A stretch of 21,076 bases of DNA. It comes from Peptostreptococcaceae bacterium. Lineage in GTDB: Bacteria; Bacillota; Clostridia; Peptostreptococcales; Peptostreptococcaceae. The position numbers were made by a program, and so were the translations under genes. Positions 13,991-21,076 of this stretch are shown here, piece after piece; position 1 is the stretch's first letter, and each line of letters begins with the position of its first letter. The notes beneath the pieces are model-generated. The model was not told the DNA's origin, did no database searches, and saw only the letters and a program-made list of their open reading frames with translations. Location: NCBI GenBank assembly GCA_017425305.1, contig JAFOOW010000051.1, positions 1 through 21,076 of the forward strand, read 5' to 3'.

Positions 13991-15022
13991 ATGGAAAAAG
14001 AAAAATTATTACAAGTGAAAAATCTTAAGGTTCACTTCAAAACTTTTGGTGGTGAAGTTCAAGCCGTAAGAGGTGTTACATTTGATTTACATAAAGGGGA
14101 AACTCTTGCTATAGTTGGTGAGTCTGGTTCTGGTAAATCAGTTGCATGTAAAACTATAATGAGAATAATGTCTTCAAATGCACTTATTAAAGATGGTGAA
14201 ATTTTATTTGATGGAAAAGATTTAACTAAGTTATCTGAGAAAGAAATGGAATCTATAAGAGGTAAGGATATTGCTATGATATTCCAAGACCCTATGACAT
14301 CTCTTAACCCTACTACTACAATAGGAAAGCAAATTGCTGAAGGTATAATAAAACATCAAGGTTTATCTAAAGAAGAAGCAATGAAAAAAGCTATTGAGCT
14401 TATAGACCTTGTTGGTATACCATTCCCTGAAAAAAGAGCAAAACAATACCCTCACCAATTCTCTGGTGGTATGCGTCAACGTATTGTTATAGCAATCGCT
14501 CTAGCTTGTAATCCTAAAGTATTAATTGCTGATGAGCCTACTACTGCTCTAGATGTTACTATACAAGCTCAGATACTTGAACTTATAAAAGATATACAAA
14601 AGAAAACTGGTGTTGCCGTTATATTCATAACTCATGACCTTGGTGTTGTTGCTAATATGGCTGATAGAGTTGCTGTTATGTATGCTGGTAAAATAATAGA
14701 AGTTGGTACATCTGATGATGTATTCTATAACCCACAACATCCTTATACTTGGGGATTATTAGCTTCTATGCCTAGCTTAGATGTTGGTGATAGTGATTTA
14801 TACAATATACCTGGAACTCCTCCAGATTTAATGAATCCACCTATAGGAGATGCATTCTCTCTTCGTAATGTAAATGCATTAAAATTAGATTTCCTAGCCG
14901 AGCCACCTATGTTTAAAGTTAGTGAAACTCATTCTGCTGCTACATGGTTATTACATCCATTAGCACCTAAAATAGAAAGACCAGCTAGTATAGGAAGAAA
15001 GAAGGTGTCTGCAAATGACTAA
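13991..15022 (+). CDS. oppD: Oligopeptide ABC transporter ATP-binding protein OppD
   Basis: One of two ATPases that power peptide import. It has Walker A GESGSGKS (43-50), the Q-loop at Q99 (IFQD), the ABC signature FSGGMRQR (157-164), Walker B VLIADE (177-182) and the H-loop H215. The oligopeptide-transporter C-terminal extension begins NPQHPYTWGLLASMPSLD near 247. The C-terminal domain lacks the cysteine set found in the OppD/DppD/OppF members that carry an Fe-S cluster; here the segment reads GDAFSLRNVNALKLDFLAEP, like Bacillus-type OppD. The start has AAAGGGG upstream. The last 8 bases overlap oppF, so translation is probably coupled. Confidence 0.95.
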   Translation: MEKEKLLQVKNLKVHFKTFGGEVQAVRGVTFDLHKGETLAIVGESGSGKSVACKTIMRIMSSNALIKDGEILFDGKDLTKLSEKEMESIRGKDIAMIFQDPMTSLNPTTTIGKQIAEGIIKHQGLSKEEAMKKAIELIDLVGIPFPEKRAKQYPHQFSGGMRQRIVIAIALACNPKVLIADEPTTALDVTIQAQILELIKDIQKKTGVAVIFITHDLGVVANMADRVAVMYAGKIIEVGTSDDVFYNPQHPYTWGLLASMPSLDVGDSDLYNIPGTPPDLMNPPIGDAFSLRNVNALKLDFLAEPPMFKVSETHSAATWLLHPLAPKIERPASIGRKKVSAND

Positions 15023-15971
15023 GAAAAAATTATTAGAAGTAAGAAATCTTAAACAATACTTCCCTATTGATAAGAAAAGTGTTGTTAAAGCTGTTGATAA
15101 TATGACTTTTGATATATATGAAGGTGAAACTTTTGGTCTAGTTGGAGAGTCTGGTTCTGGTAAATCTACTACAGGTAGAACTATAATCAGATTATATGAC
15201 CCAACTGAAGGTGAAATAATTTTCGATGGAAAAAATATTTCTGATAAAAAACTTAATAAGGATACTAAGACTTTCTTAAATAAAAATATGCAAATGATAT
15301 TCCAAGACCCTATGGCTTGTCTTAACCCTCGTATGACTGTTATGGATATAATAGCTGAAGGTCTTGATATACATGGATTATGTAAAGATAAAAAAGAAAG
15401 AACTCAAAAAGTTTATGAGTTATTAAGAACTGTTGGTCTTAATGAGCAACATGCTAGTAGATATCCTCATGAATTCTCTGGTGGTCAAAGACAACGTATA
15501 GGTATAGCTCGTGCTCTTGCTATACAACCAAAGTTTATAATTGCCGATGAACCAATATCTGCTCTTGACGTTTCTATACAAGCTCAAGTTGTAAACTTAC
15601 TTAGAAATTTACAAAAAGAAAAAGGATTAACATATTTATTTATAGCACATGACCTTTCAATGGTTAAATACATAAGTGATCGTATAGGAGTTATGCATCA
15701 TGGTAAATTAGTTGAGTTAACTACTTCTGAAGAGTTATATAATAATCCTCTTCATCCTTATACTAAGTCTTTATTATCTGCTATACCACTACCAGACCCA
15801 GAACATGAAAGACATAGAGTTCGTATAAAATACGACCCTAGTATTCATGATTACTCTGAACATAAACCTAACTGGGTAGAAATAAAACCAGGCCACTTTG
15901 TTTTAGGTTCTGAACCTGAAATAGCTGAGTATAGAAAAGAATTAGAAAAAAATGAAGCTACTAATGCTTAA
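15015..15971 (+). CDS. oppF: Oligopeptide ABC transporter ATP-binding protein OppF
   Basis: The second ATPase of the transporter. It has Walker A GESGSGKST (44-52), the Q-loop in MIFQDPM (near 96), signature FSGGQRQR (154-161), Walker B FIIADE (174-179) and H-loop H212. The C-terminal extension begins NPLHPYTKSLLSAIPLPDPE and ends with the OppF-like PNWVEIKPGHFVLGSEPEI. At 318 residues it is of normal length. It is the last gene of the operon and is followed directly by a strong terminator. No binding-protein gene lies in this operon; the divergent permuted gene at 9344-11020 is the obvious candidate partner. Confidence 0.95.
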   Translation: MTKKKLLEVRNLKQYFPIDKKSVVKAVDNMTFDIYEGETFGLVGESGSGKSTTGRTIIRLYDPTEGEIIFDGKNISDKKLNKDTKTFLNKNMQMIFQDPMACLNPRMTVMDIIAEGLDIHGLCKDKKERTQKVYELLRTVGLNEQHASRYPHEFSGGQRQRIGIARALAIQPKFIIADEPISALDVSIQAQVVNLLRNLQKEKGLTYLFIAHDLSMVKYISDRIGVMHHGKLVELTTSEELYNNPLHPYTKSLLSAIPLPDPEHERHRVRIKYDPSIHDYSEHKPNWVEIKPGHFVLGSEPEIAEYRKELEKNEATNA

Positions 15972-15976
15972 TATAT

Positions 15977-16017
15977 AAATAAAGAATGAGGGTAATAACT
16001 ACCCTCATTCTTTATTT
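15977..16017. terminator. Bidirectional terminator between oppF and uvrA
   Basis: An 18-bp perfect stem (15977-15994 with 16000-16017) has the core AGAATGAGGGTA and a 5-base loop. AT-rich flanks give T-runs on both strands. It lies between two convergent stop codons (oppF at 15971, uvrA at 16025) and can serve both genes. Confidence 0.93.
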
Positions 16018-16024
16018 GTATAAT

Positions 16025-18850
16025 TTATTCAAAATATCTCTTAAGGAATTTACCTGTATAAGAACCTTCTACTTTAGATACCTCTTTAGGAGTTCCAGTA
16101 GCAACTATTTTACCACCTTTATCTCCACCTTCTGGCCCTAAATCTATTATATAGTCACAAGTTTTTATAACATCTAAGTTATGTTCTATTACTACTATTG
16201 TGTTTCCTGTATCAGCTAGTTTTTGTAATACACTTATTAATTTATCTACATCTGCCATATGAAGACCTGTAGTTGGCTCATCTAGTATATATAATGTTTT
16301 TCCTGTTGGTCTTTTACTTAATTCTGTAGCTAATTTAATTCTTTGAGCTTCTCCACCTGATAGCTGAGTTGATGGTTGTCCTAGCTTAATATATGAAAGC
16401 CCTACATCCATAAGAGTTTCTAACTTTCTTTTTATATTAGGTATATTTTCAAAGAATTCTAATGCTTCTTCAACGTTCATATCAAGTACATCAGATATAG
16501 TCTTATCCTTATATCTTACTTGTAAAGTTTCTCTATTGTATCTTTCTCCCTTACATACCTCACATGGTACATATACATCAGGAAGGAAGTGCATTTCTAT
16601 TTTTATAATACCGTCACCTTTACAAGCCTCACATCTTCCACCTTTTATATTGAAACTAAATCTACCCTTTTGATATCCTCTTGCTTTAGCTTCATTTGTA
16701 GATGCAAATAAGTCTCTTATTAAATCAAATACTCCTGTGTATGTGGCTGGATTTGATCTAGGCGTTCTTCCTATTGGACTTTGATCTATATTTATTATTT
16801 TATCAATATTTTCTATACCTTTTATCTCTTTATGCTTACCAGGTCTTTCTCTTAATTTATTAACCTTTGTAGCTATTCCTTTATATAAAATATCATTTAT
16901 TAATGTACTTTTACCTGAACCAGAAACTCCAGTAATACAAGTAAATTTACCTAGTGGGAATTTAACATTTATATTTTTTAAGTTATTTTCAGTTGCTTTT
17001 ACAATCTCTATAAAATTACCATTTCCTTCTCTAACTGTTTCTGGAATTCCTATAACCTTTTTACCACTTAAGTATTGTCCTGTTATTGAATTAGGATTTT
17101 CTAATATTTCATCTAAAGTACCTTCTGCTACTATATTTCCACCATGAATACCTGCTCCTGGTCCTATATCTACAATATAATCAGCTTCTCTCATAGTATC
17201 TTCATCATGTTCTACTACTATAAGAGTATTTCCTATATCTGTTAGATGTCTTAAAGTTTTTATTAGCCTATCATTATCTCTTTGATGTAATCCTATACTA
17301 GGCTCATCTAGAACATATAATACTCCTACTAAAGCAGAACCTATCTGAGTAGCTAGTCTTATACGCTGAGCTTCTCCTCCAGATAAAGTACCAGCTTTTC
17401 TTGAAAGATTTAGATAGTCTAATCCTACATCTCTTAAGAACTCTGCTCTTCCCTTTATCTCTTTTAATATTTCATGAGCTATGAATCTTTGCTTTTCACT
17501 TAAGTTTATATTTTCAATATAGTTTATTAATTCATTAACTGAGAAATCAGTTACTTCCATTATATTTTTATTATCTACTAAAACTGATAATACTTCTTTT
17601 CTTAATCTATTTCCTTTACATTTAGGGCAAGGTATTTCTGCCATAAATTCTTCTATCTTTTCTCTAGAGTAATCAGAATTAGTATCTCTATATCTTCTTT
17701 CTAGATTTACTATTACACCTTCAAATGGAGCCTTATATTGTCTATACCCTCCATATTTAGACTCATATACAAACTCAACCATTATATTATCTTTACCATA
17801 TAGTAACTCTTGAACAAAGTCATCTGGTAAATCTTTAAATGGAGTAGCTAAGTCTACATTGAATTTTTCAGCAAGACTCTTTACCATTTTACTATAATAA
17901 GTATCATCACTAGCTCCTACTGAACCCCAAGCTGCTATAGCACCTTGCTTTATAGATAGTTCTTTGTTAGGTACAACTAAGTCTGGATCTACTTCTTTAC
18001 TTTCTCCCAATCCATTACATGTATCACACGCACCAAATGGAGCATTGAATGAGAACATTCTTGGAGATAATTCTTCTATACCTATACCATGTTCTGGACA
18101 TGCAAACTTTGTTGAATATAATATTTCTTCACCATCTATTATTTGAGCTATTACTAATCCATCTGATAGTTTTATAGAAGTTTCTATAGAGTCTGCAAGT
18201 CTACTTTCTATTCCATCTTTTATAATTATTCTATCTACTATAACTTCTATATTATGTTTTTGATTTTTATTTAACTCAATATCATCTGTTACTTCGTGAT
18301 TTTCTCCATCTACTCTTATTCTTACAAATCCATCTTTTTTAATATTTTCTATAACTTTTTTATGAGTTCCTTTTTGTCCTCTAACTACAGGGGCTAATAT
18401 TTGAAGTTTCGTTCTTTCTGGAAACTCCATTATCTTATCAACTATTTCTTGAATAGTCATTTGACTTATTTTTTCTCCGCATACAGGACAATATACTTCT
18501 CCTACTCTTGCAAATAGTAATCTTAGGTAGTCGTATATTTCTGTTACTGTACCTACTGTAGAACGTGGATTTTTTGATGTTGTCTTTTGGTCTATTGATA
18601 TAGCGGGAGATAGTCCTTCTATATACTCTACATTAGGTTTTTCCATTTGTCCTAAGAACTGTCTTGCATATGCAGATAAACTTTCTACATACCTTCTTTG
18701 TCCTTCTGCATATATAGTGTCAAAAGCTAATGACGATTTACCTGAACCTGATAGCCCAGTAAAAACTATAAACTTATCTCTAGGAAGAGTTAAGTCTACA
18801 TTTTTCAAGTTATGTTCTTTAGCTCCTCTTATTATGATTTTATCATTCAT
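16025..18850 (-). CDS. uvrA: Excinuclease ABC subunit A
   Basis: UvrA is the dimeric ATPase that finds helix-distorting lesions and loads UvrB. The 941 residues hold two ABC modules. The first has Walker A GLSGSGKS (32-39) and, after the long insertion, the signature [14 protein letters not shown]. The second has GVSGSGKS near 640 and [14 protein letters not shown] near 830. The zinc-binding cysteines are present: CPVC near 120, CPEH/CDTC near 250-280, CPKC near 410, and the C-terminal finger CEAC with CEVC near 735-765. The [15 protein letters not shown] stretch after the first Walker A is invariant in the family. Length matches E. coli UvrA. It follows uvrB by 45 bases, so it should be in the same LexA-controlled transcript. 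Confidence 0.97.
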   Translation of the reverse strand: MNDKIIIRGAKEHNLKNVDLTLPRDKFIVFTGLSGSGKSSLAFDTIYAEGQRRYVESLSAYARQFLGQMEKPNVEYIEGLSPAISIDQKTTSKNPRSTVGTVTEIYDYLRLLFARVGEVYCPVCGEKISQMTIQEIVDKIMEFPERTKLQILAPVVRGQKGTHKKVIENIKKDGFVRIRVDGENHEVTDDIELNKNQKHNIEVIVDRIIIKDGIESRLADSIETSIKLSDGLVIAQIIDGEEILYSTKFACPEHGIGIEELSPRMFSFNAPFGACDTCNGLGESKEVDPDLVVPNKELSIKQGAIAAWGSVGASDDTYYSKMVKSLAEKFNVDLATPFKDLPDDFVQELLYGKDNIMVEFVYESKYGGYRQYKAPFEGVIVNLERRYRDTNSDYSREKIEEFMAEIPCPKCKGNRLRKEVLSVLVDNKNIMEVTDFSVNELINYIENINLSEKQRFIAHEILKEIKGRAEFLRDVGLDYLNLSRKAGTLSGGEAQRIRLATQIGSALVGVLYVLDEPSIGLHQRDNDRLIKTLRHLTDIGNTLIVVEHDEDTMREADYIVDIGPGAGIHGGNIVAEGTLDEILENPNSITGQYLSGKKVIGIPETVREGNGNFIEIVKATENNLKNINVKFPLGKFTCITGVSGSGKSTLINDILYKGIATKVNKLRERPGKHKEIKGIENIDKIINIDQSPIGRTPRSNPATYTGVFDLIRDLFASTNEAKARGYQKGRFSFNIKGGRCEACKGDGIIKIEMHFLPDVYVPCEVCKGERYNRETLQVRYKDKTISDVLDMNVEEALEFFENIPNIKRKLETLMDVGLSYIKLGQPSTQLSGGEAQRIKLATELSKRPTGKTLYILDEPTTGLHMADVDKLISVLQKLADTGNTIVVIEHNLDVIKTCDYIIDLGPEGGDKGGKIVATGTPKEVSKVEGSYTGKFLKRYFE

Positions 18851-18895
18851 AAATAAATGTCCCTTCTCTTATAATATATTGTCTAATTATATTTA

Positions 18896-20863
18896 TTAAT
18901 TTAATTTATCTTCTAATTCTTTTATCTTATCTCTTAATTGTGCTGCTCTTTCAAATTGTAAGTTTTGTGCAGCTTCCATCATTTCTTCTTGAAGAGTTAT
19001 TATAGACTCTTTTATACTTTCTATATCATTAGTATCTATAGCTCCATAAACAGCTTCCTCATCAGCTACTACTGTTGCCTCAATAGCATCTCTAACACTC
19101 TTCTTAATTGTTTGAGGAGTTATTCCATGCTCTTTGTTATACATCATCTGTATTTCTCTTCTTCTACTTGTTTCTTCAATAGCACTATTCATAGACCTAG
19201 TTATTTTATCTGCATACATTATTACTTTTCCATTTGCATTTCTAGCAGCTCTACCTATAGTTTGTATAAGTGATGTTTCAGATCTTAAGAAACCTTCTTT
19301 ATCTGCATCTAAAATAGCTACTAATGATACTTCTGGTATATCTAGTCCTTCTCTAAGTAAGTTTATACCTATAAGTACATCAAACTTACCTAATCGTAAA
19401 TCTCTTATTATTTCAACCCTTTCTAGAGTATCTATATCTGAATGAAGATATCTTACCTTAATTCCTATTTCTTTTAAGTAGTTTGTTAAATCCTCACTCA
19501 TTTTCTTTGTAAGTGTAGTTATTAATACTCTCTCACCTTTATCTATAATAGTATTTATTTCACCTACTAAGTCATCTATTTGATTGTTTATAGGTCTGAC
19601 TTCAACTATAGGGTCTAAAAGTCCTGTAGGTCTTATTATTTGTTCTGCTATAGTTGTTGATTTTTCTATTTCATAAGGACCTGGAGTAGCTGTTACAAAT
19701 AGTATTTGATTTATATTATCTTCAAATTCATCAAAGTTTAGAGGTCTATTATCATAAGCTGATGGAAGTCTAAATCCATTATCAATTAAAGAACCTTTTC
19801 TTGATCTATCTCCTGCATACATACCTCTTATTTGTGGTACAGTTACATGTGATTCATCTATTATAATTAAATAATCATCTGGGAAGAAATCCATTAAAGT
19901 ATACGGCTTTTCTCCAGCATTTCTGCCAGTTATATGTCTTGAATAGTTTTCTATGCCTTGACAGAATCCTATTTCCTTTAACATTTCTACATCATATCTA
20001 GTTCTTTGGTCTATTCTTTGTGCTTCTAATAATTTATCATTTTCTTTAAAATATTCTATTCTATCCTTTAACTCTTCTTCTATATCAATTACAGCTTGGT
20101 CTATTCTTTCTTTTGTTGTAACATAGTGGGATGCTGGGAAAATAACAACATGATTTCTAAGACCAACAATTTTACCTGTTAGATAATCTATTTCTGTTAT
20201 TCTATCTATTTCATCTCCGAAGAATTCTATTCTAATAGCTCTCTCATCTGTATTGGCTGGGAATATTTCTAAAATATCTCCTCTAACTCTGAATGTACCA
20301 CGAGTAAAGTTAATATCATTTCTTTCATACTGTATTTCTATTAGCTTTTTTATAATATCATCTCTATCTCTTTCCATTCCTGGTCTTAAAGAAACCATAA
20401 GTTCTTTATAATCTTCTGGGTCCCCTAAACCATATATACATGAAACTGAAGATATTATTACACAGTCTTTTCTTTCTAATACAGCTGCTGTAGCTGAGTG
20501 ACGTAATTTATCTATTTCATCATTTATACTTGCATCTTTTTCAATATAAGTATCACTATGTGCTACATATGCTTCTGGTTGATAGTAATCATAATAACTA
20601 ACAAAATACTCTACTGCATTTTCTGGAAAAAACTCCTTAAACTCACTATATAACTGGGCAGCTAAAGTTTTGTTATGTGCGATAATTAAAGTTGGCTTTT
20701 GCACATTTTTTATGATATTAGCCATTGTAAAAGTCTTTCCAGAACCTGTAACACCTAATAATGTTGAAAATTTTTCATCATTATTTATAGCTTTAACTAT
20801 TTTATCTATAGCCTGTGGTTGATCTCCTGTTGGGCTATACTCTGAATGTATTTTAAAATCCAT
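18896..20863 (-). CDS. uvrB: Excinuclease ABC subunit B
   Basis: UvrB is the helicase-like damage-verification subunit of nucleotide excision repair. It has Walker A GVTGSGKT (37-44), the beta-hairpin region [11 protein letters not shown] (about 90-100) that inserts between the DNA strands, and Walker B IIIDESH (about 335-342). Helicase motifs V and VI follow ([21 protein letters not shown] and QTIGRAARN). The C-terminal UVR motif (about 618-655, [19 protein letters not shown]) binds UvrC and UvrA. At 655 residues it is full length. The ATG has GGAGAGGG just upstream. A LexA-type operator lies 18-29 bases before the start, so SOS control is likely. Confidence 0.97.
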   Translation of the reverse strand: MDFKIHSEYSPTGDQPQAIDKIVKAINNDEKFSTLLGVTGSGKTFTMANIIKNVQKPTLIIAHNKTLAAQLYSEFKEFFPENAVEYFVSYYDYYQPEAYVAHSDTYIEKDASINDEIDKLRHSATAAVLERKDCVIISSVSCIYGLGDPEDYKELMVSLRPGMERDRDDIIKKLIEIQYERNDINFTRGTFRVRGDILEIFPANTDERAIRIEFFGDEIDRITEIDYLTGKIVGLRNHVVIFPASHYVTTKERIDQAVIDIEEELKDRIEYFKENDKLLEAQRIDQRTRYDVEMLKEIGFCQGIENYSRHITGRNAGEKPYTLMDFFPDDYLIIIDESHVTVPQIRGMYAGDRSRKGSLIDNGFRLPSAYDNRPLNFDEFEDNINQILFVTATPGPYEIEKSTTIAEQIIRPTGLLDPIVEVRPINNQIDDLVGEINTIIDKGERVLITTLTKKMSEDLTNYLKEIGIKVRYLHSDIDTLERVEIIRDLRLGKFDVLIGINLLREGLDIPEVSLVAILDADKEGFLRSETSLIQTIGRAARNANGKVIMYADKITRSMNSAIEETSRRREIQMMYNKEHGITPQTIKKSVRDAIEATVVADEEAVYGAIDTNDIESIKESIITLQEEMMEAAQNLQFERAAQLRDKIKELEDKLN

Positions 20864-20880
20864 AATACCCTCTCCTAATC

Positions 20881-20892
20881 AAACATTTGTTC
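20881..20892 (-). promoter_or_regulatory. LexA (SOS) operator of uvrBA
   Basis: On the minus strand GAACAAATGTTT fits the Gram-positive LexA consensus GAAC-N4-GTTY. It sits between the extended -10 box and the uvrB ribosome binding site, about 10 bases downstream of the expected transcription start. The uvrBA genes are established SOS genes in Firmicutes. Confidence 0.8.
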
Positions 20893-20908
20893 ATATAATA
20901 ATGCCATA

Positions 20909-20917
20909 ATTATATCA
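20909..20917 (-). promoter_or_regulatory. Extended -10 promoter of uvrBA
   Basis: On the minus strand TGATATAAT is a perfect extended -10 element (TGnTATAAT), about 46 bases before the uvrB ATG. The -35 position is poor (AGATAA), which extended -10 promoters tolerate. The LexA box lies just downstream. Confidence 0.6.
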
Positions 20918-20994
20918 TAGTTTTGTAAAATTTATCTATTTATATCCTATATTTAATATACTCATTTTTTATAAGTTTTAAATATTTTTTGTAT

Positions 20995-21026
20995 AACAAA
21001 AAGACCTCTATGGGGGATAGAGGTCT
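20995..21026 (-). terminator. Terminator of a minus-strand gene beyond the right edge
   Basis: AGACCTCTA (21002-21010) pairs with TAGAGGTCT (21018-21026) around TGGGGGA. Read on the minus strand the hairpin is followed by TTTTTG, so it ends a transcript entering from the right. The remaining bases 21027-21076 contain no readable gene; TGGGGGA recurs just outside the stem. Confidence 0.75.
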
Positions 21027-21076
21027 AAAATGGGGGAGATTGAGTATTTATTTTATTTGTATTTACATTATTATAA

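Noticed and set aside
18965..19445. Two overlapping plus-strand frames opposite uvrB
   Set aside because: Both are shadows of uvrB; they are rich in Ser/Ile/Tyr as expected from antisense translation of an AT-rich gene.

Overview
The window is very AT-rich, carries only bacterial genes, and uses long runs of G as ribosome binding sites. Together with an NADH/ferredoxin-type [FeFe]-hydrogenase, HPr kinase and a Firmicutes-type oligopeptide transporter, this points to a strictly anaerobic low-GC Clostridia. Gene content and arrangement (cardiolipin synthase, hydABC, then uvr genes and hprK) suggest Peptostreptococcaceae, near Clostridioides/Paraclostridium; that placement is inference. No mobile element, CRISPR array, rRNA or tRNA was seen.

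Layout. (1) 1-2053, plus strand: the 3' end of a formate/nitrite-channel gene with a strong terminator, then a cardiolipin synthase gene with its own terminator. (2) 2227-6406, plus strand: a three-gene operon for a trimeric [FeFe]-hydrogenase (NuoE-like, NuoF-like and H-cluster subunits), closed by a bidirectional terminator. (3) 6464-9243, minus strand: uvrC then hprK. (4) 9344-15971: a peptide-uptake locus, with a minus-strand substrate-binding lipoprotein gene divergent from a plus-strand operon (small membrane protein, oppB, oppC, oppD, oppF). A 440-base AT-rich region separates the two arms. (5) 16025-20863, minus strand: uvrB then uvrA, with a LexA-type operator before uvrB. The last 200 bases hold the uvrB promoter region and a terminator for a minus-strand gene outside the window.

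How the genes work together: the hydrogenase would reoxidise NADH and reduced ferredoxin by making H2 (or the reverse). UvrA, UvrB and UvrC form the nucleotide excision repair enzyme. HprK controls carbon catabolite repression through HPr. The Opp system imports peptides.

The most striking observation is the Opp binding protein. Behind a normal lipoprotein signal peptide, the two halves of the SBP_bac_5 fold are in swapped order: the C-terminal half comes first and the N-terminal half last. The single 558-codon frame is intact and of near-normal total length, so it reads as a natural circular permutation rather than a pseudogene. Short shared sequences lie at the breakpoints (GGAGAAGG at two joints, an AATGG-GGT-GA motif at two ends) and suggest how it arose. 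It is also transcribed away from its permease operon, whose first gene is an unrecognised three-helix membrane protein.
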